Made by a program: the position numbers and the translations under genes | From: Halomonas sp. | GTDB taxonomy: Bacteria; Pseudomonadota; Gammaproteobacteria; Pseudomonadales; Halomonadaceae | Reading direction: 5' to 3' | Length of the DNA: 33,491 bases | NCBI GenBank assembly: GCA_007116835.1 | Contig: SKHS01000261.1 | Location: 1 to 33,491, forward strand | The notes under the pieces: model-generated | Database searches by the model: none | Told to the model about the DNA's origin: nothing | The model's input: the letters and a program-made list of their open reading frames with translations, nothing else | Shown here: positions 7,805-15,999 of the stretch, piece by piece | Numbering within the stretch: the first letter of the stretch is position 1 | Layout: every line of letters begins with the position of its first letter

Positions 7805-9163
7805 TTATCCCAGAATAATTAAGGTGGCTAATCCTAAAAATGACAAAAACCCGACCACATCGGTGACCGTGGTTAAAATCACCGCACCGGATAATGCGGG
7901 ATCAATTTTTAATTTTTTCAACACCAGTGGAATTAGCACGCCAGCGAGATTGGCAACACTCATATTGATAAAGATTGCCAGTGTAATCACGAGCGTAATC
8001 AATGGGTCGCCAAACCAAATATGTGAAATTAAGCCAACCACTAACGACCACACAAGACCATTGCTTGCCCCAACCCATAGCTCTTTATTATAGAGCCAGC
8101 GTTTGTTATTGCCGGCAAGTTGGCCAAGCGCTAAGCCACGTATCACAACGGTTAGGGTTTGACTGCCTGCAATCCCCCCCATGCTGGCCACCACCGGCAT
8201 TAAAATCGCTAAGGCAACTATTTGATCGAGCACTTCTTCAAACTGCCCGATGACGGATGCCGCTAAGAAGGCTGTTAGCAGATTAATGCCCAGCCAAATT
8301 CCTCGGCTTTTCGCACTCCGTATAATGGGCGTAAACACTTCTTCTTCATCACTGACGCCTGCCATATGCTTCAAGGTCATATCGGCATCGTCTTGGGTGA
8401 TCTCCAAAACGTCGGCGGCGTTTAGCTGCCCGACCAATAACCCATCACTGTCGCATACGGGTACAAAAGGTAGCTCCTTGGAGCGTAGTAGCACGGCAGC
8501 GTCACTAACTTTCATCTGATCATTTAACGTGAAAGGTTCAACCATATAGTCATCAACCACGCTTTCCTGTGGTTGTTTAATTAAATCTATTAGCGTCAAT
8601 GTGCCAAGTAAGCGCTTATCTTTATCGGTGACCATGATTTGCTGCGACTCATCATCGAGTAAATGATGAATTCGGATATAGCGTTGCACGGCTTCTAGTG
8701 ACACTCCTTGTTTTACATTAACGGTTTCGGGGTCCATGTAACGCCCGACAACGTCATCTTCATAGGCATAAAGGTTCTTAACTTGTGCACGAATGTCGTC
8801 ATTTAGGCTGGCATAAACACTGGTTTTAACAGCCTCGTCGGCAACATCTAATACCTCAGCAACTTCTTGAGCATCCAGGCCTTTAACAATCTGCTCTACG
8901 TCGCTGGCCGATAAATCTTCAATGTAATCAGCGCGAATATTTTCATCAACTTCTGCGAGTACTTCACCTATCACACTGTCGGGAACAAATGCCCAAAGTG
9001 AATCACGTGTTTTGGCGGGAAACGATTCGAGTATTCGAGCAATATCTAAGACAGCTAATTCAGTGAAAAAAGCATTGAGGTTCGCTGAGTCCGAGGCGTC
9101 TATTAGCTGCTGCACATACAACAACTGCTCTTCGGTATTGGCATGTTTTTCATCATCGCGCAT
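7805..9163 (-). CDS. mgtE: Magnesium transporter MgtE
   Basis: MgtE is a homodimeric Mg2+ channel-transporter gated by cytosolic Mg2+. The protein has the full layout: an acidic N-terminal superhelical domain (ILESFPAKTRDSLWAFVP, then ADYIEDLSASDVEQIVKGLD), two CBS domains (MDPETVNVKQG... and DYMVEPFTLNDQM...), a connecting helix, and five membrane segments. Pore landmarks are MPVVASMGGIAGSQT and, near the C-terminus, ILTTVTDVVGF, whose Asp corresponds to the pore Mg-binding Asp. The chosen ATG at 9163 gives 452 residues and has AAGGA 8 bases upstream. The frame extends to a TTG at 9196 and an ATG at 9172, but neither has a well-placed ribosome binding site. No long leader that could be a Mg riboswitch is seen. 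Confidence 0.93.
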   Translation of the reverse strand: MRDDEKHANTEEQLLYVQQLIDASDSANLNAFFTELAVLDIARILESFPAKTRDSLWAFVPDSVIGEVLAEVDENIRADYIEDLSASDVEQIVKGLDAQEVAEVLDVADEAVKTSVYASLNDDIRAQVKNLYAYEDDVVGRYMDPETVNVKQGVSLEAVQRYIRIHHLLDDESQQIMVTDKDKRLLGTLTLIDLIKQPQESVVDDYMVEPFTLNDQMKVSDAAVLLRSKELPFVPVCDSDGLLVGQLNAADVLEITQDDADMTLKHMAGVSDEEEVFTPIIRSAKSRGIWLGINLLTAFLAASVIGQFEEVLDQIVALAILMPVVASMGGIAGSQTLTVVIRGLALGQLAGNNKRWLYNKELWVGASNGLVWSLVVGLISHIWFGDPLITLVITLAIFINMSVANLAGVLIPLVLKKLKIDPALSGAVILTTVTDVVGFLSFLGLATLIILG

Positions 9164-9278
9164 AGGGTCCATCCTTATGGTGGATCGATTTTTCAATGCT
9201 ATCGTTAGGCATAGTTCCTGAATTTAGGGTTGAATGCCACACAGCGCCGCGATGCCAACGCTTTTTGGATTAGTAATT

Positions 9279-9302
9279 TAGGTTAGTACTTAGGCTAGTA
9301 CT
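9279..9302. repeat. 12-bp tandem duplication at the tetR stop codon
   Basis: TAGGTTAGTACT (9279-9290) is followed directly by TAGGCTAGTACT (9291-9302), 11 of 12 identical. On the minus strand each unit carries AAG TAC and then a stop codon in the same frame, so the regulator gene ends with Lys-Tyr-stop and has an in-frame copy of the same ending just beyond. It looks like a slippage duplication. Confidence 0.6.
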
Positions 9303-9948
9303 TAGCACCATACCCCGCTAAAAACACATCCACAGCGCTGCTAATATGGTGGTGAAGCTCTTTATTGCTGGGGGGCTGGCGAACGCCCATACGAACCTCT
9401 GTGACCAGCATGCCTTGCCACATGCAGCATAGCTGCTCGGCGGCTAGTGTGGGCGCGTTTAGCGTTAAGTGCCCGGCATGGGCAAGCCCTTCCAGTTTTT
9501 CCTGCAGCCACTGCTTGGTGGCCCAGGGGCCCGCCTCGAAAAAGGCCTGCAGCAGCTCTGGGTACTGTTTTCCTTGAGCACTCATCACGCGCTCGACTGC
9601 CAGCACGTGAGGTTCTAATAAAAAGTTGACTAATCCAATGCCCGCCTCAATCAGCGACTGACGAACGGCTTCGTGTGTGTCGGGCAGTTTGTCTAACCCT
9701 CGACGAATAATGGCGGTTTCACGGCGGATCACGCTGCCGAACAGTGCTTCTTTGGTCACAAAATGGCCGTACACGGTGACTTTAGAAACGCCCGCCTCAC
9801 GCGCAACGGCTTCCATGGTGACGCCTTCCAAACCATTGCGGAACAGCAGGCACGCCGCTGCATCCAGCATGGCGTTGTGCTTGGCCATATCTTTCGGGCG
9901 CCCAGCGCTGCGCTTTTGGTTAGGCGGGTTATGTTGAGGGTTGGTCAT
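9295..9948 (-). CDS. TetR/AcrR-family repressor of the adjacent RND pump
   Basis: A 217-residue regulator. The N-terminal helix-turn-helix covers about residues 25-70 (AMLDAAACLLFRNGLEGVT, then MEAVAREAGVSKVTVYGHF), the standard TetR signature ending in YGHFVTKEALF. The larger C-terminal part is all-helical and would bind the inducer and dimerise. The family's C-terminal domains vary, so the ligand cannot be predicted. The gene is divergent from the membrane-fusion/RND operon with 101 bases between starts, and two matching pseudo-palindromes lie in that gap. This strongly suggests local repression of both the pump and itself. The GRPKD basic arm (16-20) before helix 1 is common in this family. 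Confidence 0.9.
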   Translation of the reverse strand: MTNPQHNPPNQKRSAGRPKDMAKHNAMLDAAACLLFRNGLEGVTMEAVAREAGVSKVTVYGHFVTKEALFGSVIRRETAIIRRGLDKLPDTHEAVRQSLIEAGIGLVNFLLEPHVLAVERVMSAQGKQYPELLQAFFEAGPWATKQWLQEKLEGLAHAGHLTLNAPTLAAEQLCCMWQGMLVTEVRMGVRQPPSNKELHHHISSAVDVFLAGYGAKY

Positions 9949-9983
9949 CCAGTGAAATCCGCGTCAATCGAATAAATAAATAT

Positions 9984-9999
9984 TGAACGTAAGCGTACA
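9984..9999. promoter_or_regulatory. TetR-type operator, copy 1
   Basis: TGAAC-GTAAGC-GTACA is a 16-bp pseudo-palindrome (arms TGAAC and GTACA, one mismatch from a perfect TGAAC/GTTCA pair). It lies in the gap between the tetR-like gene and the RND operon. The size and centre spacing are typical of TetR-family dimers. Confidence 0.6.
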
Positions 10000-10009
10000 C
10001 ATATTATAG

Positions 10010-10025
10010 TGAACAGTATCGTTCA
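10010..10025. promoter_or_regulatory. TetR-type operator, copy 2
   Basis: TGAAC-AGTATC-GTTCA has perfect 5-bp inverted arms with a 6-base centre, identical to copy 1 at 11 of 16 positions. The centres of the two copies are 26 bases apart, and this copy ends 24 bases before the start codon of the membrane-fusion gene. Confidence 0.65.
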
Positions 10026-10049
10026 AGAATAAACCATTTCGAGGCCATT

Positions 10050-11210
10050 ATGGGCAAGCCTTACGAGACATCCTGGGGGCATCGGCTGCGTGGCACGCTA
10101 GTAGCGCTATTGATGATAGGGATGACGCTAACGGTTATTACGCTGTTAACCAGTCACCACAGCAGTGCCCAGCAGTCGCATCAGCAGGAGGCTGGTAAGG
10201 CGCTTTTACAGGTGGCAACGAAGCCATTGGCGGTAGCTGAACAGCTAAAGCGCGATGTGCGCTTAACCGGGCGGGTGGTGTCACGCCAGTCGGTGTCGTT
10301 AGCGTTTGAGCCAGCAGGGCGCGTTCAGTCTGTATTAGCAGACCGTGGCGATACCGTTGAGAAAGGTGACGTTCTGGCCATCCTGGATACCCGTCGCTTG
10401 GAAAGCCGCCTAGCCGAAGTGGAGGCGCGCAGCGAAGAAGCTCGCGCCAGTCTCGGCCTTGCCCTGCTTCAAGAAGAGCGCGAAGCGCAGCTTAACCAGA
10501 GTAACTTTGCCAGCCGTACAGCGCTGGATCAGGCCCGCACGGACCGGCTAACCCTCCAGGCACGTCTTGCGGCGTTGGCTGCCGAGCGTGACAGCCTTAC
10601 CGCTGACCTGGATGACAGCACGCTCACAGCGCCCTTTAACGGTCAGGTGGTTGAGCGTCATATTAGCGTCGGAAGTTTAGTAAGTAGCGGCACCGCAGCC
10701 TTTGAGCTTATTGATGTAGAGCAGCTGGAAGCACACCTTGGCTTGCCCGCGCGGCTGGCGGCAACGTTTGTTCCTGGCGAGCCTGTAACGCTCAGTGTGA
10801 ACGGGCAGGCCTTGCGCGGCGAAGTGCATGCGCGGCTTCCGCAGGTGGATAATGACAGCCGCACACAAACGCTGGTGGTATCGCTTGAACCTTCCAGCAG
10901 CGCTGTTCCAGGCGATGTGGCAGAGCTACGTTATACGATTAGCGAGCCTGCTAGCGGTTATTGGGTGCCGCTGGATGCTTTACTGGCTGCTGACCGTGGT
11001 ATGTGGAACGTGCTGTTGGCCGAGCCATTGGAAAACGGCCACTACCGCGTCGCGCGGGCGGGCGTTGAGTTGCTGCATACGCTAGGCGATCAAGCGTTTG
11101 TGCGCGGCACGCTTGAACCCGGTGGACGGCTGATTACCGGCGGTACCCACCGCGTTACCCCTGGGCAGCAGGTCACGGTCAGTGAGGACGTGGCCCATGC
11201 AGCGCATTGA
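10050..11210 (+). CDS. RND efflux periplasmic adaptor (membrane fusion protein)
   Basis: A 386-residue HlyD/AcrA-type adaptor that links the inner-membrane pump to an outer-membrane channel. It has an N-terminal membrane anchor (LRGTLVALLMIGMTLTVITLL, about 9-29), and a lipoyl half-motif with AGRVQSVLADRGDTVEKGDVLA (about 88-109). A short coiled-coil hairpin follows (RLESRLAEVEARSEEARASL ... LQARLAALAAERDSLTADL), then the second lipoyl half DSTLTAPFNGQVVERHISVGSLV and beta-barrel and membrane-proximal domains. It has no lipobox Cys, so it is probably anchored by the N-terminal helix. GAGG 6 bases before the ATG supports the start. It overlaps the RND gene by 14 bases. Confidence 0.9.
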   Translation: MGKPYETSWGHRLRGTLVALLMIGMTLTVITLLTSHHSSAQQSHQQEAGKALLQVATKPLAVAEQLKRDVRLTGRVVSRQSVSLAFEPAGRVQSVLADRGDTVEKGDVLAILDTRRLESRLAEVEARSEEARASLGLALLQEEREAQLNQSNFASRTALDQARTDRLTLQARLAALAAERDSLTADLDDSTLTAPFNGQVVERHISVGSLVSSGTAAFELIDVEQLEAHLGLPARLAATFVPGEPVTLSVNGQALRGEVHARLPQVDNDSRTQTLVVSLEPSSSAVPGDVAELRYTISEPASGYWVPLDALLAADRGMWNVLLAEPLENGHYRVARAGVELLHTLGDQAFVRGTLEPGGRLITGGTHRVTPGQQVTVSEDVAHAAH

Positions 11211-14200
11211 GTGGCTATTTAATCGTCGCTTACTGGCGCTCATGTTGGGGCTGCTGGTGGTTGCTGGGTTATCGGCCATTCAAACGCTGCCACGAGCGGA
11301 AGACCCTCATCTTGTCGCGCGGATGGCCACGGTGCTTGCCCCGTACCCAGGCGCGACGCCTGAACAAATAGAAGCCTTAGTTGCGCGGCCCCTGGAAGAT
11401 GAGCTGCGTACGATTGCTGAAATTAAAGTGCTGGAAACCACCTCGCGGCAAGGTATTGCCGTGATCAGCCTTGAACTAGAAGATGAGGTGGTTGATGTCG
11501 CCTCCGTGTGGAGCCGGGTGCGGGACAAGCTGGGCGATGTCGCCCCAACGTTGCCAGATGGTGTGCACCCCCCCGAACTGCTGGATGACCGAGGTTATGC
11601 GTTTAGTATCGTAGCCGCACTGCGCTGGACGTTGGATTCTCCACCCAATCCGCAGCTAATGGAGCGCTACGCCGAGCGTCTGGAAGATCAGTTTAGACGG
11701 GTGCCAGATACGGAGTATACCCATCGCTTTGGCGTCGCCGGAGAGCAGGTCGAGGTAATGGTCGACCCGTTGGAACTCAATGCCCTGGGGCTTTCAGTGG
11801 GGCAGCTCGCCGCCATTATTGACGCCAGTGATGGTCGACGTACCGCAGGTGAAGTGGTCACCGGTGGGCATCGTCTAACGGTGGGGTTAAGCGGTGAGTT
11901 CGGCGCGCTAGACAGGTTGCGTGATATCGATGTGGCTACCCATCAGGGCCAAACCGTCACGCTTGGCGAGCTGGCTGAGCTGCGCCGTGGCGTGCAAGAC
12001 CCGCCGGCTGCCGCTGCCTTGCTGGACGGCAAGCCAGCGGTGTTTGTCGGCGCTCGCATGGCGCCAGGGCAACGTATCGATACCTGGGTGGAGCGGGCGC
12101 AGCAACAGCTGGCGGTGTTCGCTGATGAGCTGCCCAGCGGGATTGAGGTTGATGAGGTGTTTGAGCAGGCCAGTTACACCAATCAGCGCTTAAGTGACGT
12201 GGCGCTCAGCTTGCTGATGGGGTTAGTGCTGGTGGTGGCCATTCTGTTTTTGACCATGGGCTGGCGTTCGGCGGTAACGGTGGGGCTTGCCATTCCTGCC
12301 ACGGCGTTGCTCACTTTGGCCTTTTTCAGGCCGCTTGGCATTGATATTCACCAGATGAGTATTACCGGCATTATTGTGGCGCTGGGGCTAATGGTGGATA
12401 ACGCGATTGTGATGACTAACGCCCTGCGCGAGCGCTTTTTGAGAGGCGATTCGGCGCTGGCCGCTACTCGCGATACGCTTCGACATTTAGCGGTGCCGCT
12501 GCTTGCTAGTACCTTAACCACTATGTTGGCATTTATGCCGATTGTGCTCATGCCTGGCCCTGCTGGAGAGTTTGTCGGGCCTCTCGCCATGGCCGTGATG
12601 GTGGCATTGGTGAGCTCTTATCTGGTGTCGCTGCTGTTGGTGCCTGCGCTGTCTCCCATGCTGTTAGCCAAGGTAGCAGATAAACCGCCAGCGCCTGGAA
12701 ATAACACCCTCAATAGGATGGTTAAGCGTGGCTTTCGCCGTACGATACGCAGCGCATTGCGCCATCCTATTGCCGCCATGATTATTACGCTATGCGTACC
12801 AGTGGGCGGTATCGCGTTGATGCCAACCCTGGACGTGGCCTTTTTCCCTCCGGCCGATCGGGATCAGTTCCATGTTGAAGTGCGCTTGCCGCCTGCTAGC
12901 AGCCTAGCTAAGACATCAGCCCTGGCTCTTGAAGTAGAGGCAATGATTCGTGAGCTGCCGGGCATCACTCGCGTATCGGCGTTTATCGGCGAAAGTGCGC
13001 CAATGATGTACTACAACGTGATGACCAATGAGGATAATAATCCAGCATTTTTGCATGTGATCGTAGACACGGAGTCGTTAGAGATCACGAACCAGCGGGT
13101 GCCATCGTTACAGCAAGCACTTGATCAACGTTTTCCTCAGGCACAGAGCGTGGTGCGTAAGTATGAGCAGGGACCGCCGTTTAAGGCGCCGATTGAGCTG
13201 CGTGTTTATGGCAATGACCTAGCGGTACTGTCATCACTGGGTCTTGAACTGGCGGGGTTGATGCACCAGTTGCCCCAGGTAACCCACGTGCGGGCTGGCA
13301 TGCAGCGGGACCTGCCGAGGTTAACGCTGGCTATCGATCACGCGGCACTTAGCGATGCGGGTTTAACACCGCACAATCTGGCAGAGCAGGTGGGAGCGGC
13401 GTTGTCGGGCCAGCCGGCGGGCAGGGTATTGGAAGATACCCAGCAGCTCCCTGTGCGGGTGCGCTATGCGGATGATTGGCGTACCGACGCCGAACAGCTT
13501 GCTGCGCTGCGTTTGGTCAGTGACCACGTCGCCGAAGGCTTACCATTGGCAGCAGTCGCAGAGGTGTCGCTAACACCTGCCTGGAGTGTGATTACCCGCC
13601 GCAATGCCGAACGGGTGCAGCTGGTGCAAGGCTATTTGGTCGCCGATGCATTGCCAGCGGTCTCCATGGCACAGTTAGATGCCATGCTTCAGGCGGCGCT
13701 AAATGCAGGGGAGCTTCACCTGCCGTCTGGTTACCGTATTGAAACCGGTGGTGAAGCCGCCGAGCGAGACCAGGCTGTTGGACAACTACTGGCCTCGGTA
13801 GTGCTGCTGGTGATTGCCATGGTGGCTACCGTGGTGCTGGCATTTAACTCCTTTCGGCGGGCTGCCATTGTGTTTATTGCCGGTGCTCAGGCCATGGGGA
13901 TGGGGGTCGTGGCGCTGCTGCTCAGTGGTCATGCGTTTGGGTTTGTGATTATCGTTGGCATCATGGGGCTGGTGGGCGTGGCGATTAATGCCACCATCAT
14001 TATTATTGCTGCGTTTGATGATGATGAAGCTGCCCGTAAAGGCGATATCGACGCCATGCTAGCCGTTATCAGCGGCCCCACCAGCCGACACATTATCTCT
14101 ACGACCATTACCACGTTTGCTGGGCTAATTCCGCTGATGGTCGCCGCAGGTGGTTTGTGGCCACCTTTTGCGCAAACCGTCGGGTTTGGCTTGGTGTTGG

Positions 14201-14271
14201 CAACGCTGGTGTCGTTTTTCTTCACACCGGCGCTTTATCGGCTGTGGGTGGCAAGCGGCAGCCTCAAATGA
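11197..14271 (+). CDS. RND-family efflux pump, inner-membrane subunit
   Basis: A 1024-residue proton-driven exporter of the AcrB superfamily, counted from MQRIEWLFNRR; the frame also has an upstream GTG at 11182 that adds five residues. It has twelve membrane segments in two halves, each half followed by a large periplasmic loop. TM4 reads GLMVDNAIVMTN, so the first of the two proton-relay Asp residues of AcrB is kept and the second is Asn. Pore-domain stretches such as PYPGATPEQIEALVARPLEDEL fit the family. The sequence is nearer to the divergent transporters annotated as multidrug or solvent RND pumps than to AcrB itself, so the substrate is unknown. No outer-membrane factor gene follows; a TolC-like protein must come from elsewhere. 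It ends 19 bases from the convergent dadA-like gene. Confidence 0.92.
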   Translation: MQRIEWLFNRRLLALMLGLLVVAGLSAIQTLPRAEDPHLVARMATVLAPYPGATPEQIEALVARPLEDELRTIAEIKVLETTSRQGIAVISLELEDEVVDVASVWSRVRDKLGDVAPTLPDGVHPPELLDDRGYAFSIVAALRWTLDSPPNPQLMERYAERLEDQFRRVPDTEYTHRFGVAGEQVEVMVDPLELNALGLSVGQLAAIIDASDGRRTAGEVVTGGHRLTVGLSGEFGALDRLRDIDVATHQGQTVTLGELAELRRGVQDPPAAAALLDGKPAVFVGARMAPGQRIDTWVERAQQQLAVFADELPSGIEVDEVFEQASYTNQRLSDVALSLLMGLVLVVAILFLTMGWRSAVTVGLAIPATALLTLAFFRPLGIDIHQMSITGIIVALGLMVDNAIVMTNALRERFLRGDSALAATRDTLRHLAVPLLASTLTTMLAFMPIVLMPGPAGEFVGPLAMAVMVALVSSYLVSLLLVPALSPMLLAKVADKPPAPGNNTLNRMVKRGFRRTIRSALRHPIAAMIITLCVPVGGIALMPTLDVAFFPPADRDQFHVEVRLPPASSLAKTSALALEVEAMIRELPGITRVSAFIGESAPMMYYNVMTNEDNNPAFLHVIVDTESLEITNQRVPSLQQALDQRFPQAQSVVRKYEQGPPFKAPIELRVYGNDLAVLSSLGLELAGLMHQLPQVTHVRAGMQRDLPRLTLAIDHAALSDAGLTPHNLAEQVGAALSGQPAGRVLEDTQQLPVRVRYADDWRTDAEQLAALRLVSDHVAEGLPLAAVAEVSLTPAWSVITRRNAERVQLVQGYLVADALPAVSMAQLDAMLQAALNAGELHLPSGYRIETGGEAAERDQAVGQLLASVVLLVIAMVATVVLAFNSFRRAAIVFIAGAQAMGMGVVALLLSGHAFGFVIIVGIMGLVGVAINATIIIIAAFDDDEAARKGDIDAMLAVISGPTSRHIISTTITTFAGLIPLMVAAGGLWPPFAQTVGFGLVLATLVSFFFTPALYRLWVASGSLK

Positions 14272-14290
14272 GCGCCGCTTGCGTGGTTAT

Positions 14291-15532
14291 TTAACGGCTT
14301 ACCGCGAGGGAGGTGGCCTGGGCAGTGTCTACCGCATCCGCTAGCATTTCGGCGGTAATCGCAGACAGTGTCCAGCCCAGATGGCCATGGCCGGTGTTAT
14401 AGAACACCGTGGGTAAGCGGCCAGGCCCAACCTTGGGTAGCATATTAGGTAGCATCGGACGTAGGCCTGCCCAGGGCACGACACGCTGGGTGCTCACACC
14501 CGGGAAGCACTCTTCTACCCAGCGAACCAGCGGCTGAATACGGTCATTGCGTATATCGCGATTTGCGCCGTTAAATTCTGCGGTACCCGCCACGCGGAAG
14601 CGGTCATTTCCTAGTCGGCTAGTCACCAACTTGGTTTCATCATCTAGCAGACTGACCGTTGGCGCAGCTTGCTGAGAAGCTTCGTCATCTAGCTGCACGG
14701 TAATAGAATAGCCCTTTACTGGATAGATATTGACCCGGTCGCCAAGTTTAGCGGCAATGGCGCGGCTGCCAGTACCTGCGCAAACCACCACGCTATCGAA
14801 GCTCTGGCGTGTCGTCTCATTGTCGACCGTAGCACTCACCCATGCCCCGTTCTCGTCTGCGCCAATATCATTAATATGGTGGCCGTAATTCAGCTGCACG
14901 CCACGTTTGGCGGCGGCGCGTGCCAAGCCATTGGTGTACTTGTGGATATCGCCAGTGGCGTCGCTTTCGGTATAGAAACCGCCATGGTAGCTGCCCGCAA
15001 GTGTGGGCTCGATGGCGCGCATTTCGTCTGGGGTCACTGCGCGACGCTCAAGGCCGCCTTTGGCTAGTAACTGGGATACCCGCGCAGCGTGATCAAAGCC
15101 AGCTTTGTCACGGTAGATGTGCAAAATGCCCTGTTGCTTAAGATCGAACTCAATCTGCTCGTCTTTCGCCCACTGAAAGAGATGTTCTCGGGCAGCAATG
15201 GCTAATCGAGTGGTTTCGGTGGTGTTGTCGGCATAACGGGGGATAGCAGCAATAAATTCGGCGAACCAGCTGAGTTTATGCCAGCTAGGGCGGGGGTTAA
15301 CTAGCAACGGCGCGTCGTTTTTCAGCATCCAGCGCAGGCCTTTAATGACTGTCGGCCAGTGGTTCCACACTTCTGCATTCGATGCTGAGAGCTGCCCGCC
15401 GTTGGCAAAGGACGTTTCCATGGCCGCATAGCGGTGCTTTTCAAAAACAGTGACATTAAAACCGCGCTTTGCTAGGGCATAAGCACTTGTAACACCGGTG
15501 ATTCCACCGCCAATAACAGCAATGCGTTGCAT
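14291..15532 (-). CDS. dadA: DadA-type FAD-dependent D-amino-acid dehydrogenase
   Basis: A 413-residue flavoprotein that oxidatively deaminates D-amino acids (D-alanine in the best-known members). The FAD-binding Rossmann motif VIGGGITGVTSAYALA is at residues 6-21, followed by EKHRYAAMETSFANGGQLS (34-52), the DadA signature in which SFANxGQ is near invariant. C-terminal WAGLRPMLPNMLPKVG and NTGHGHLGWTLS are the second FAD-contact region. The frame runs upstream to 15769, but that part is riboswitch RNA. The ATG at 15532 has GGAGAG 5 bases before it. The glycine riboswitch in front suggests the in vivo substrate may be glycine or that the enzyme serves glycine homeostasis, so the exact specificity is uncertain. 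Confidence 0.87.
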   Translation of the reverse strand: MQRIAVIGGGITGVTSAYALAKRGFNVTVFEKHRYAAMETSFANGGQLSASNAEVWNHWPTVIKGLRWMLKNDAPLLVNPRPSWHKLSWFAEFIAAIPRYADNTTETTRLAIAAREHLFQWAKDEQIEFDLKQQGILHIYRDKAGFDHAARVSQLLAKGGLERRAVTPDEMRAIEPTLAGSYHGGFYTESDATGDIHKYTNGLARAAAKRGVQLNYGHHINDIGADENGAWVSATVDNETTRQSFDSVVVCAGTGSRAIAAKLGDRVNIYPVKGYSITVQLDDEASQQAAPTVSLLDDETKLVTSRLGNDRFRVAGTAEFNGANRDIRNDRIQPLVRWVEECFPGVSTQRVVPWAGLRPMLPNMLPKVGPGRLPTVFYNTGHGHLGWTLSAITAEMLADAVDTAQATSLAVSR

Positions 15533-15595
15533 GATACTCTCCAGATTGTATGAGCGTCGGGCGATACCCCCAGCACAAACATGGCTAGGCGTACC

Positions 15596-15790
15596 CCTTC
15601 CGTCATGGAACCTGAGAGATTCACGCATCAATTGAGGCGCTTGCTCCTTCGGTGGGCTGAGTGACGCAGTCATCAACCGCTCTTCGGAACGTATTTTAAA
15701 TAGGCAGTAGCGGTCCGTTGGCCTGAGAGTTTCCGGGGTCGTTGCTCCTTCGGCGCTGGTGGCTGGCACCAGTCTCTCCCGCTACTACAT
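15596..15790 (-). ncRNA. Tandem glycine riboswitch upstream of the dadA-like gene
   Basis: Read on the minus strand, two glycine aptamers lie in series. Each has the pattern GGAG/GAAGAG-type 5' strand, then CCGAAGGAGCAA, and later ACTCTCAGG or ATCTCTCAGG. Aptamer I spans about 15710-15790 (core CCGAAGGAGCAA near 15742-15753, CTCTCAGG near 15721-15728). Aptamer II spans about 15596-15700 (CCGAAGGAGCAA near 15641-15652, CTCTCAGG near 15612-15619). Both conserved cores are intact, as in the cooperative Vibrio type. About 64 bases separate aptamer II from the start codon. That segment has no obvious terminator, and the aptamer II CTCTC could pair with the GGAGAG ribosome binding site, so control may be translational. 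That last point is inference. Confidence 0.9.
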
Positions 15791-15999
15791 CCTTAACGTT
15801 GTAACGTGTTCGTCGGGAAAGTGAAATAGGGTAAACGTCTTAAGGGTGGACGTGATAAGCAATAAGCATAGGGCTTAATAGCATAGGGCTTAAAAGGATA
15901 GTGCGTAAAAGGGAAGAGCAGGCTGCTTGGTCGGCATGCTTTGCAACGGCGAGGTTTTCACTGACAATACCGACAACTTTTTAGCGATGGACGAGACCC
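15791..15999. repeat. Intergenic region with a 15-bp tandem repeat (three units)
   Basis: This gap lies between the riboswitch and the small membrane protein gene. At 15866-15880, 15881-15895 and 15896-15910 a 15-base unit (GCATAGGGCTTAATA) is repeated; units 1 and 2 agree at 14 of 15 positions and units 2 and 3 at 12 of 15. The rest holds the promoter of the riboswitch transcript on the minus strand (weak TTTCAC/TACAAC candidate with a 17-base gap) and presumably one for the plus-strand gene. No ORF is supported. Confidence 0.6.

Noticed and set aside
7499..7822. 107-codon plus-strand ORF near the heme promoter
   Set aside because: It overlaps hemP and the Fur box on the other strand and shows no protein-like pattern. 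The hemP reading is far better supported.
15533..15769. N-terminal extension of the DadA-like protein
   Set aside because: This stretch is the glycine riboswitch. The protein motif begins at MQRIAVIGGG with a good ribosome binding site at 15532.
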